The position numbers and the translations under genes were made by a program. Source: Clostridia bacterium (lineage in GTDB: Bacteria; Bacillota; Clostridia; TANB77; CAG-508). From it: a DNA stretch of 44,901 nucleotides. The stretch covers positions 1 to 44,901 of the forward strand of contig JAFWNC010000029.1 in NCBI GenBank assembly GCA_017510525.1, read 5' to 3'. Under the pieces are notes generated by a model. That model worked only from the letters and a program-made list of their open reading frames with translations. It did no database searches and was not told where the DNA came from. Positions 8,565-19,013 of this stretch are shown here, piece by piece (position 1 is the first letter of the stretch; every line of letters begins with the position of its first letter).

Positions 8565-11500
8565 GTGAGAGTTTATAGAAATTTAAGTATTAAAGGTGCA
8601 TCTCTAGAGAGAGGTCAATTAAATGAATATATAGAAAAAATAGCTCAAGAACATTTAGTATCAGGTAGTTCAGATATTAATACTTATCCAATTCCAAAAT
8701 TAAATGAAAATTTTGAGTTCATTTCTAAAACTTATAAATTATTAAGTGAACATTTAAAACTTGGAATAAAGATTCATTCCGCTGGTGAATGGATTTTAGA
8801 TAATTTTTATATTATAGAGGAATGCGTTCAAAATATTGAAAAGACTTTGAGTTTGAAAAAATATAGAAAATTTATTTCTATATCATCAGGTAGATATGAA
8901 GGTTTTGCTAGAGTGTATGTTTTAGCTAGTGAAATTGTTGGTTTTACTGATTTTAAGATTACTGAAGATATTTTGGAACAAACTTTAGGCGCATATCAAA
9001 ATAGACAAGTTCTAAGTATGGAAGAAATTTGGAATATTGGTATTTTTATGCAAATAGCTCTAATACAGAATATTAGGGATATTTGTGAGAAGATATATTA
9101 TGTTCAAATTCAAAAATATAAAGTAGAAAATATTTTTGAAAGGTTAGTTGAAAACAAAGAGAAAAAAGAATTAGTTTTTCAAAAAGACATTAAAGAAAAA
9201 GATATTTTTTCATATAGAGATCTGAAATATCCCTTTATTGAATATATGTTGTATAAGTTAAGACGAACAGGAAAAAAGGGAAGCAAATATATAGAAGTAT
9301 TAGAAGAACAAGTTAAAATGATGGGAACTACAGTTTCTGATATTGTTTTAAAAGAACACTTCTATGTGGCTACTTTAAAGGTAAGTATTGGAAACTGCAT
9401 ACGTAGTATAAAAAACATAAATAGAATAAATTTCCAAGAAATATTCGAGAAAATAAACAAAACTGAGGAAATTCTGAATAATGATCCTTCAGGTGTTTTT
9501 AAAAATATGACACATGAATCAAAAGATTATTATAGAAATATAATTAAGGGAATATCTAATAAAACTAAGATTTCAGAGATTTATATAGCTGAAAAAGTAT
9601 TGGAACTTGCATCAAAAAATAAAGATGGAAGAAAGTCACATATTGGATATTATTTAATTGATGATGGAAAAGAAGAATTAATGTATAGTTTAACAGGAAA
9701 GAAAGAGAAGAGGATGTCTCTTAAGTCTAGGGCAAAATTATATATTAGTTTTATTTTAATTTCTACGATTATTTTAGATTTATTACTTGTTCGGAATTTC
9801 GGGAAAAGTATCATTTTTATGGGGTACAATGTTCTCCGCTACGATTTATAAAATTTTTATATTAGTAATAAGCTTAATTCCTATATCTGAGATAGTTCTA
9901 AGAGTGTTAAACTATATAATTGGAAAATGTGTGAAGCCTAAAATACTTCCTAAGATTAATTTTGAAGAAAATATTGATGCTGAAAATTCAACATTTGTTG
10001 TTATTCCGACAATATTAAATAGTTTAGAAAAAATTGATGAATTAATTAGAAAACTTGAAATTTATTATATTGCAAACAAGTCTGAAAATCTCTATTTTGG
10101 AATACTAGGAGACTGCACTTCTAGTTTAAAAGAAAAAGAAGATATTGATGAGAAAATAGCTAAATATGGCGAAGAAAAAATAAAAGAACTAAATGAGAAA
10201 TATGGTAATAAAAACATATTTCATTTTTTATATAGAAAAAGAAGATGGAATAATGGAGAGAAAAAATATCTAGGATGGGAGAGAAAAAGAGGTTTACTTA
10301 TTCAATTTAATAAATTTATATTATATAAAGATAACTCTGATTTTATTGCTAATACATTAAAAAGAACTGATTTTTCTGTAAATATAAAATATATAATTAC
10401 GCTTGATAGTGATACAAATTTAAGTTTAGAATCTGCGAAAAGCTTAGTAGGAGCTATGTCACATCCATTAAATAAGCCAATAATGCTTAATGGAATAGTT
10501 ATAAAAGGATATAGCTTAATTCAACCAAGAGTTGGAATAGATTTACAAAATTCAAGAGCTAGTATGTTTTGCAAGATTTTTTCTGGATTACCTGGAATAG
10601 ATTTTTATTCATCTGCAATTTCAAACCTTTATCAAGATGTATTTGAGGAGGGAATATTTACAGGAAAGGGAATTTACGAGGTTGAAGTTTATGATAAGCT
10701 TTTATCAAATGAAATACCAGAAAACAAAGTATTAAGCCATGATTTACTAGAAGGGTGCTATTTAAGATGCGCTCTTTTAAGCGATGTTTGTGTTTTTGAT
10801 GGATATCCTTCAAAATTTCTTCCTTATTTAGAAAGAGAAAATAGATGGATTAGAGGAGATTGGCAAATAGCGTCTTGGCTTACTTCAAGTAAACTAAATC
10901 TATTAAGCAAATTTAAAATATTTGATAATCTTCGAAGAAGTTTACTTCCTATTTTTGAATTAATTGTATTTTTTGTAGCTATTATAATAAATAGTATTCC
11001 TCTAGTTTTAGTAAGTATTATTTCAATTTTAATAATGAGTATTATTGAAACAGTAAACTATATTGTTTTTAAAGAAAGTACAATAGAGGGAGCTATTTAT
11101 GCTGATAAAAAGTTTAATAATGAAATAACAGGAGTAAGAGGTGCTCTATTAAAAGGAATCTTAGAAGTATCATTTTTACCAACAGTTGCTTATAATTCTT
11201 TAAATGCAATAGTTAAAACACTATATAGATTACGAAAAAAAGAGAAATTATTGGAATGGACAACATCTGAAGAAGCTGAAAGAAAATCTAAAAATGGAAT
11301 AGAAAACTATTGCTCAAAAATGTGGCTTAATATTATTTTAGGAGCAATTTGTTTTGGCTTTTTAAATCCGTTTGTCGAAATTATTGGAACTCTATGGGTT
11401 CTAGGACCGTTTGCAGCATGGTATATAAGTAAGGAAAAAAAGGAAAAAAGAGAAATAAATGAAAAAGATAGAGATTATTTATTAGGCGTAGCTAGCCAAA

Positions 11501-14500
11501 CATGGAGCTTTTTTGAAGATTCTATGAATGATAATAATAATTTTTTTCCATCAGATAATTTTCAAGAAGATAGGAAAGAAAAGTTCATTCCAAGAACATC
11601 TTCAACTAATATTGGTTTAGGTATGTTGGCTGTTATTTCAAGCTATGACTTAGGAATAATTTCAAAAGAAAAATGTCTTAATTTTTTGAAAAACATTATT
11701 GATAAAATAGAGAACTTAGATAAGTGGAATGGTCATCTATATAATTGGTATAATATTAAAACTTTAAAACCACTTTTTCCAAGGTATGTTTCAACAGTAG
11801 ACAGTGGAAATTTTATAGGATATTTGTATATTGTAAAAACATTTTTAAAAGAAGAATGTGAGGATAAAAATTTAAACAATAGAATTGATAATATAATAAA
11901 GGAAACTGATTTTAGTAAGCTATATAGTAGTAAAAATAGGTTGTTTTCAATAGGTTTCAACATTGAAGAAAACAAGTTAACTGATTCTTATTATGACTTT
12001 TTAGCTTCTGAAGCTAGACAAGCAAGCTTTGTTTCTATTGCTAAAAAAGACATTTCGCCTAAACATTGGAGTAATTTAAGTAGAACACTAACATCATTAA
12101 AAGGCTATAAGGGACTTATTTCATGGTCTGGAACAGCGTTTGAGTATTTGATGCCTAATATTAATATAAAAAATTATAAAGGAAGTCTTTTAGATGAATC
12201 ATCAAGGTTCTTGATAATGAGTCAAAAAGAATATGCTAAAAAACTTGGAATTCCATGGGGAATTTCAGAATCAGCATTTAATTTAAAAGATCTAAATTTG
12301 AATTATCAATATAAAGCATTTGGAGTTCCAAATTTAGGATTAAAAAGAGGGTTAGAAGATGAGATTGTTGTTTCACCTTATTCAGGATTTTTAGCACTAG
12401 AATACGAAGAAGATGAAGCTATAAAAAATTTGAAAAGAATTGAAAGATTAGATATGAGAGGGAAATATGGATTTTATGAGTCTATAGATTTTACAAAAGA
12501 GAGGTTAAGAAAAGGTGAGAAATATGCTCCAGTAAAAACGTTTATGGCTCATCATCAGGGACTTATTTTACTTTCAATTAATAATTATTTAAATAATAAT
12601 ATCTTACAAGAAAGATTTTATAAAAATCCTGAAATAGAAGCAATTGATATATTACTTCATGAGAGAATGCCTAATAATATTGTTTTACAAAAGGATAATA
12701 AACAGAAAACAGAAAAGCTTAAATATAGTAATGATTTTAGTGATAAAGAAATTGCGTATAGCGAAAATGAATTATTTACAAGAGTAAATGTTATTTCGAA
12801 TCAAGAGTATACTGTTTATTTAGATTCAAATGGAAGCGGATATAGTAAATATAAAGATACTATTATTAATAGGTTTAAAGAAACTAATGATGATATTCAA
12901 GGTATAGGATTTTTTGTAAAGAATATTAAAGATAATAAAATTTGGTCAAGTTTTGGAAAAAATAAAATAAAGTATTTACAATCAAAAGATGAAATTATTC
13001 ATAAAGATGGAAATATTGAAATTATTGAAACAGTAGGAATAGATCCTGCTTCACCAACAGAAATTAGAAGACTTAAAATAAAAAATATAGGTTTAAAAGA
13101 AGAAATATTTGAGGTGACAAGTTTTGTAGAAGCAATATTATCAGCAAATCTGCAAGATTATGCACATCCATTTTTTAATAATATGTTTCTTAAAATAGAG
13201 TATATTCCTGAAGAAGAAATATTTATATTTAGTAGAACAGACAATAAGGAATCAATATTTTTAGGGGTAAAACTGTATTCAGAAAATAGAATTGGAAAGC
13301 CAGAGTTTGAAATAGATAAAGAAAAATTTTTAGGAAGATATAATACTAAAATTCCACAAGCAATTGTAAATTCAACCGAGTTTTCAAACACTATAAGAGA
13401 AGTTGTTGAACCAGTTTTAGGAATAAAAAATACTATAAAAGTTTTAGAAAAAGAAGAGGTTAAATTAGATTTAATACTTTCAGTTTCTGAAAATAGGGAA
13501 GATGTAGTAAAGAAAATAAAAGAATTATCAAATCATAATGAAATTACTAATTTATTTAATTTGGCAAAAGCTAGAACAGATGAAGAAATTAAGTATTTAG
13601 GGATAAATGGAGAAAAAATTGAGAACTATCAGAAAATGTTAGGGCATCTAATTTATCAAAGTAATATAAACCAAAATAAAAGTTTATATAGATATAATAT
13701 CTGTGATATTTGGAAATACGGAATTTCAGGAGATAACCCAATTATTTTAATTGAAATAAAAAATATTGAAGATTTATATGTTATAGATGAAGCTCTTGAG
13801 GCCTTAGAATTCTATACAACAAGAAATACAAGAATTGATTTATGTATCTTAAATAAAGAGAAAATTAGTTATAATCAAATAGTTAAAGAAGGAATTTTTG
13901 AAGTTATTAGAAATCACCAAATGGAGTATTTATACAATTATCAAATCTTTATTTTAAATCAAAAAGAAATGGACAAAAAAGATGTAAATGCTATAAGAGC
14001 CAAGGCTAATCTGATTTTTGAAGCTGAGAATCGGCGGATTAAAGGTAAATCTAGAAGAATTAGAAGAAAATGAAAAGAAGAAAATTAAAGTAGTAATTGG
14101 AAATAAGAAAAAAGAGCTTATAGAAGAAGAAACGAAAGATAATAAATTAATTAATATGGAAGAGTTGAAATATTATAACGGAATAGGTGGGTTCTCAAAT
14201 GATGGAAATGAATATATTATTGAGGTTTCAAAAGAAAAAAGACCTCAAAGAGCATGGGCAAATATAATTGCTAATGATAAATTTGGAACAGTTATTACAG
14301 ATAATTTTGGTGGTTATACATGGGATAGTAATAGTAGACTTAAAAGAATCACAAGATGGTCGAATAATCCAATTACTGATACTCCTTCAGAGTTTATTTA
14401 TATAAACGAAAATGATAAATTATGGTCAGTTGGAAATAGACTTAAAACTAATCAAAATTATTACGTTATTCATGGAATTGGTTATTCAATATTCAAGCAA

Positions 14501-16496
14501 CTGGAAAACAATATTTTAAATGAAGTTCTAACTTTTGTTCCAATTAATTCTAAAACAAAAATTAATAAGATTCATTTAAAAAACTTACTAAGAGAAAAAA
14601 GAAAGATAAATATTTATTATGGTGTAAACCTTGTTATGGGGGAAGATGAAGCGAAAACTGTTGGAAATATTGTAACAGAAAAGGTTGGAAATAAGATAAT
14701 ATGTAGAAATCTATGTAAGGATGAATTTGAAGATAGTGTAGTAATAAAGTCTAACAAGCTTATTTTAGAATATACAAATAATAAAAATGAATTTATGAAT
14801 GATAAAATAGAAACCCAAGGCATTTCAATAGATGGAAGAGAGTCTATTAGTAATGGTAATTTTGTAGGTTTAAAATTTGAATTAGAATTAGACGAATTTG
14901 AGGAAACAGATATTATTGTTTCTCTTTCAACAGAAGAGATTGATTATATTGAAAAGGTTGATGAAGAGCTTGATAATGTTAAGAAATTTTGGAATGAAAA
15001 GACAAGTGTTTTAAAAATAAAAACACCTTCTGATGAGACTAATATTTTATTGAATTCATGGATAATTTATCAAACTTTATCGAGTAGATTATACGCTAGA
15101 AGCGGGTTTTATCAGTCTGGTGGGGCGGTAGGATTTAGAGATCAACTTCAAGATTGTTTAGGAATGAAGTTTATAGATTCTAATTTATTAAAGAATCAGA
15201 TAATAAAATGTTGTAAACATCAATTTATAGAAGGTGACGTTTTACACTGGTGGCACGAAGAAACAGATAGAGGAATTAGAACGAGATTTTCAGATGATTT
15301 ATTATGGCTCCCATATTCGATAATCGAATATACTGATTTTACTGGAGATTATGAGTTCTTAAAAACAGAAGTTGAGTTTTTAGAAGGAGAAAAGTTACAG
15401 GAAAATGATGATGAGAAATATGATTTATATAAAACAGGAGATAATAAAGAAAGTGTATTTAAACATGCAATAAAAGCAATTGAAAAATCAATAAATTTTG
15501 GTGAAAACGGATTGCCTAAAATAGGAAGCGGTGATTGGAATGATGGCTTTAGTACTGTTGGCAATAAAGGAAAGGGAGAGAGTGTATGGCTTGGATTTTT
15601 CCTATATGATATTTTAAATAGATTTAACAAAATCCTTGATTTTATGGGAGAAGAAGAATATAAAAAGAGATATGATTTTATAAAAAAAGAACTCAAAAAA
15701 TCACTAAATAATAATGCTTGGGATGGGCTATGGTTTAGAAGAGCTTATACAGATAACCGGTGAAATAATTGGAAGTATTGAAAGCCCAGAGTGTAAGATA
15801 GATAGCATATCACAAAGCTGGAGCATTATTTCAGATGCAGCAGATAATGATAAAAAATATCACTCAATAAATTCACTTGAAAGTCATCTTGTTGATAGGC
15901 AAGCTGGAATAATAAAACTACTAACACCAGCATTTTCAAAAAGTGATTTAGAACCTGGTTATATAAAAAGATATCCAGAAGGTATTAGAGAAAATGGAGG
16001 ACAATATACTCATGCTGCAATTTGGGCAATTATTGCATTTACTAAATTAGGATTTGGAGATAAAGCTGTTGATTTGTTTGAGATGATAAGTCCTATTGGT
16101 CATTCCAAAACACCTGAAAAATCTGATGTTTATAAAATAGAACCATATGTAATTTCTGCTGATATCTATTCTAATCCAGATATGCTTGGAAGAGGTGGAT
16201 GGAGCTGGTACACTGGTTCTAGTAGTTGGTATTATAAAGCTGGAATTGAAAATATATTAGGTCTACAAGTTAATAATGGGAAACTAAGGATTAATCCATG
16301 TATAAAATCTGATTGGAAAGAGTATGAAATAAAGTATAAGTATAAATCTAGTTTATATGAAATTAAGATTTATAATCCAAATGGAAATAATACAGGAGTA
16401 AAAGAAGTTAAGATTAATGGAGTTGTACAGGAAGATAAAGAGATAGTTTTAAGAGATGATGGAGGAAATTATTTTATTGAGGTTGAGATGTTGTAA
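8565..16496 (+). CDS. Cyclic beta-1,2-glucan synthase-like giant protein (GT84-GH94), needs three +1 frameshifts
   Basis: NdvB/ChvB-type enzymes build a beta-1,2-glucan chain on themselves from UDP-glucose, trim it and close it into a ring; membrane-bound. Joined across frameshifts at 9792, 14032 and 15758 the product has about 2,642 residues, close to the usual ~2,800. Order: N-terminal region; membrane segments near residues 395-430; GT84 domain with ITLDSDTNLSL (~612) and RENRWIRGDWQ (~758); more membrane helices (~800-840, ~920-955); glucoamylase-like domain with GHLYNWYN, RYVSTVDSGNFIGYL and FMAHHQGL; then GH94 phosphorylase domain with SGFYQSGGAVGFRDQLQD, HWWHEETDRGIRTRFSDD, GSGDWNDG (catalytic Asp) and WSWYTGSSSWYY. 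All four pieces are long and intact. GTG start with AAGGAG 11 bases upstream. A natural pseudogene with three identical lesions and no others is unlikely. Confidence 0.9.
9792..9794 (+). other. Recoding site 2: in-frame CGG with +1 shift to GGA (glucan synthase)
   Basis: Context CTT-GTT-C-GGA-ATT in a membrane-helix region. Zero frame reads CGG and later stops at 9849; skipping the C gives Val-Gly-Ile-Ser-Gly and the long downstream frame. A second TTCGGG 8 bases later is not a zero-frame CGG. Confidence 0.8.
14032..14034 (+). other. Recoding site 3: tandem CGG CGG with +1 shift to GGC GGA (glucan synthase)
   Basis: Context GAG-AAT-C-GGC-GGA-TTA. The zero frame offers two CGG codons in a row and stops at 14071; dropping one C gives Glu-Asn-Gly-Gly-Leu and the next frame. 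Confidence 0.83.
15758..15760 (+). other. Recoding site 4: CGG followed by TGA, +1 shift to GGT (glucan synthase)
   Basis: Context GAT-AAC-C-GGT-GAA. In the zero frame CGG is directly followed by TGA. Dropping one C gives AYTDNGEIIGS, matching the conserved Arg-Arg-Ala-Tyr-x-Asp-x-Gly segment of GH94 in these enzymes. Confidence 0.87.
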
Positions 16497-16519
16497 AAAT
16501 AATGTAAAAAAAATGTAAA
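16492..16519 (+). promoter_or_regulatory. Triple WalR/PhoP-type direct repeat before the response regulator gene
   Basis: Three TGTAAA hexamers at 16492, 16503 and 16514, each separated by 5 bases (11-base period), fit the WalR consensus TGTWAH-N5-TGTWAH. The first overlaps the stop codon of the glucan synthase gene; the last ends 6 bases before the -35 hexamer at 16526. This placement suits autoregulation by the encoded OmpR-family regulator. Confidence 0.7.
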
Positions 16520-16525
16520 AAAAAC

Positions 16526-16554
16526 TTGTATCTAATTTTTTTTTATGATATATA
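16526..16554 (+). promoter_or_regulatory. Probable sigma-A promoter of the response regulator gene
   Basis: TTGTAT, 17-base spacer, TATATA, 52 bases before the ATG. Confidence 0.5.
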
Positions 16555-16606
16555 TTAATTTAAATAGTGCAAACGGAAAAAATTAGAAAGGGGTACAAAG
16601 AAAAGG

Positions 16607-17344
16607 ATGGAAGAACTAGGAATTGATATTAACAAAAAAACTATACTAGTAGTAGATGATGAAGAAAGTATTGTTGAACTATTAGTATATAATTTAGAGA
16701 AAGAAGGATACAAAACTTTACAAGCAAATGATGGTGCAAAAGCTGTTGAAATTGCTACTAAAGAAAGACCTGATTTGATTTTACTAGATGTAATGCTTCC
16801 AAATATGGACGGAATTAGTGTTTGTAAAAGAATTAGATATTCACTTAATGTTCCAATTTTAATGATCTCTGCTAAAGATACTGAATTAGATAAAGTAGTT
16901 GGTTTAGAAATGGGAGCTGATGATTATATAACTAAGCCATTTAAAATTAGAGAAGTAATGGCTAGAATCAAGGCTAATTTAAGAAAATCTGAATTAATGA
17001 TGCAACCAGAATCAAAGGCAGATGGTGAAGAGAATGTTATTAATGTTGGTGACTTAAGTTTAGATTTAAAGAAAATTGAAGCCAGAGTAAAAGGTGAGAT
17101 AGTTGATTTAACAATAAAAGAATTTGAAGTTCTAAAATATTTAGCTACTCAACCGGGAGAGGTTGTAACAAGAGAAATGCTTCTTAAAAAGGTTTGGGGT
17201 TACGATGATTATGTTGGAGCAATAAGAACAGTAGATGTTACTGTAAACAGAATTAGAGATAAGATAGAAAAAGATAAAGCAAATCCAAAAATCTTGGTAA
17301 CTAAAAGAGGCGTAGGATATTATGTAATTGGAAATAAAAACTAA
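16607..17344 (+). CDS. walR: OmpR-family response regulator, WalR/PhoP-like
   Basis: Two-component DNA-binding regulator of 245 residues. Receiver domain at about 13-130: TILVVDDEESIVELL (acidic pocket), LILLDVMLPNMDG (phosphorylated Asp), LMISAKDTELDK (Ser switch) and ADDYITKPF (Lys). C-terminal winged helix at about 145-240: LTIKEFEVLKYLATQPGEVV, VWGYDDYVGAIRTVDVTVNR and the terminal TKRGVGYYV. The sequence and the kinase next door are closest in style to WalR or PhoP; which of the two cannot be decided from one window, so the symbol is tentative. TGTAAA direct repeats lie upstream of its own promoter. Unlike the usual overlapping regulator-kinase pair, a long palindrome separates it from the kinase gene. 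Confidence 0.87.
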   Translation: MEELGIDINKKTILVVDDEESIVELLVYNLEKEGYKTLQANDGAKAVEIATKERPDLILLDVMLPNMDGISVCKRIRYSLNVPILMISAKDTELDKVVGLEMGADDYITKPFKIREVMARIKANLRKSELMMQPESKADGEENVINVGDLSLDLKKIEARVKGEIVDLTIKEFEVLKYLATQPGEVVTREMLLKKVWGYDDYVGAIRTVDVTVNRIRDKIEKDKANPKILVTKRGVGYYVIGNKN

Positions 17345-17443
17345 AAAGAGCGAAAAGCAAAAAGGGGACGCGCACCAAAAGCAACTTGAAAAATTTTTCA
17401 AGTTGCTTTTGGTGCACGTCCCCTTTTTGCTTTTCGCTTTTTT
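17343..17443. repeat. Near-perfect 100-bp palindrome between regulator and kinase genes
   Basis: Two arms of about 50 bases meet with essentially no loop (centre TTGAAAAATTTTTCAA). The arms contain AAAAAGGGGACG and GGTGCACGTCCCC and differ at only two or three positions. It begins at the regulator's stop codon and ends in a T run, so it can terminate transcription in both directions; its length is far beyond a normal terminator and suggests a MITE-like insertion. Confidence 0.85.
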
Positions 17444-17452
17444 TAATTTTTT

Positions 17453-17469
17453 ATTACATCTCTATTACA
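17453..17469 (-). promoter_or_regulatory. WalR-type box before the kinase promoter
   Basis: On the minus strand TGTAAT-AGAGA-TGTAAT, a perfect TGTWAH-N5-TGTWAH direct repeat, 15 bases upstream of the kinase -35 hexamer. It matches the arrangement before the regulator gene. Confidence 0.65.
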
Positions 17470-17484
17470 TATTTTTATAAACCC

Positions 17485-17512
17485 TTGAATAATACAAAAT
17501 AAGTGATATAAT
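17485..17512 (+). promoter_or_regulatory. Probable sigma-A promoter of the kinase gene
   Basis: TTGAAT, 16-base spacer, TATAAT, 28 bases before the kinase ATG. It would compensate for the palindrome that separates the kinase from its regulator. Confidence 0.6.
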
Positions 17513-17540
17513 AAGGAAAATACTGATTTAGAGGTAGAAG

Positions 17541-19002
17541 ATGTTAAAAAGTATACAAATAAAAATAGTATTAATTTTTATGATACTAGGGATGTTTATG
17601 ATAGGTGCTCTAGGAATTATCTTTGGATATGAACTTCAGGAAATAAATGACGCAGCAGCATCTGGAGAAAATGTATCTGAATTAGTACTTGATCAAATAG
17701 AAGAAACAAAAATTATTACTTTAGTTGCAATACGGTGTTTTTGCTGTAGTTTCAATAATTGTTGGACTTGTTCTTTTAAATGTTATTATAAAACCAATTT
17801 TAAAACTTATAAAAAATGCAGAATTGGTTGCAAATGGCGAACAATCAGAAATTAAGTATTTAGAAGATGGTAAAACAAAAAATGAAATAGATGAATTAAC
17901 AAAAGCATTTAGTTTGATGCATAGTGAGTTGAATGAAAATTTAAACGAAGTATCTAGACAAAAGAAACAAATTGAAACAATTCTTTTACATGTTACTGAT
18001 GGAATTATTGCATTTAACTTAGAAGGAAATATTATTCACTGCAATAGAGCAGCTGAACAATTATTAGAATTAACAGACAAAAACTTATCTTTCAATGATA
18101 TATTTAAAAAACTAGATGTAGATATTAATCTAGAAAAAGTAATATATTTAGAGAATTGGACTTCAACAGAATCTAGAGTTTCGTTTGGTGAGAAAACATT
18201 AAATCTATTTTTCGCACCTTTTAAAGATGAAAATGATAGACCAGGTGGTGTAATAATTGTAATTCAAGATATTACAGAGCATGTAAAACTAGATATGATG
18301 AGAACAGAATTTGTTGCAGATGTATCACATGAATTAAAAACGCCAATTACATCTATTCTGGGATATGCTGACACATTACTTGAGGGTGAATGTGATGAAG
18401 CAATTTCTAAGAAATTCTTAGAAAGAATTTCTGATCAAGCAAAAAGGATGTCAATCTTAGTTAGCGATTTATTAACTTTATCTAGATATGATAGTGATAT
18501 GGTTGTTACAAACAAAACAGAATTTGATTTAGGCGAATTAGTAAAAAATACATATGATAATCTAATTTTTGAGATTGAGAAAAAGAATCAAAAAGCGGAA
18601 TGTTTTGTTACAGCAGATGTTCCTCACGTTTATGCTGATAAAGCTGGAATAGAAAGAGTTGTTACAAATATTTTAACTAATGCAATAAAATATACTCCTG
18701 AAGGTGGAGAAATAAAAATCTATGTTGGATTTGTTTATAATGATGCATATATAAAAATTATAGATAATGGAATAGGTATTCCAGAAGAGGATTTAGAGAA
18801 AATATTTGAGAGATTCTATAGAGTTGATAAAGCAAGAACAAGGGAAATGGGTGGTACAGGACTTGGACTATCTATTGTAAAAGAAATAATTGAGAGAAAT
18901 GATTCAAGAATTGATGTAAAGAGTGAACTTGGAAAAGGAACAGAAGTTGTTATTAGAATACCAACAAAACATGAAGATGATAAAAAAAATGAAAATAAAT
19001 AA
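17541..19002 (+). CDS. walK: Membrane sensor histidine kinase, WalK/PhoR-like, needs +1 frameshift at 17733
   Basis: Partner kinase of the upstream regulator; about 486 residues when joined. Order: membrane helix 1 (residues ~5-28), a short ~30-residue outer segment, helix 2 (~59-82), HAMP linker, PAS domain (~145-240, VTDGIIAFNLEGNIIHCN), HisKA with VADVSHELKTPITSILGYAD (His ~262), N box VTNILTNAIKYTPEGG, G1 DNGIGIPEEDLEKIF, F box RFYRVDKARTREMGG and G2 GTGLGLSIVKEII. The frame breaks inside helix 2: the zero frame gives hydrophilic, Cys-rich text, while skipping C at 17733 gives the hydrophobic helix LVAI-GVFAVVSIIVGLVLL. The frameshift therefore decides whether the second membrane helix and every catalytic domain are made. 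An internal restart could still yield a soluble kinase. Symbol tentative. Confidence 0.88.
17733..17735 (+). other. Recoding site 5: in-frame CGG with +1 shift to GGT (sensor kinase)
   Basis: Context GCA-ATA-C-GGT-GTT. Skipping the C continues the second transmembrane helix with Gly; the unshifted frame gives about 40 non-helical residues and stops at 17853. Confidence 0.86.
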
Positions 19003-19013
19003 GAGGTGGAATT

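Noticed and set aside
9849..9851. Start of a separate second gene near 9787 after the first part of the glucan synthase
   Set aside because: No ribosome site, the joined frame completes a membrane segment, and the same breakpoint pattern is seen elsewhere.
8565..16496. Glucan synthase and the other split genes as pseudogenes
   Set aside because: Each segment is long, free of other stops and keeps catalytic motifs; ricT, walK and spoVD are core genes.
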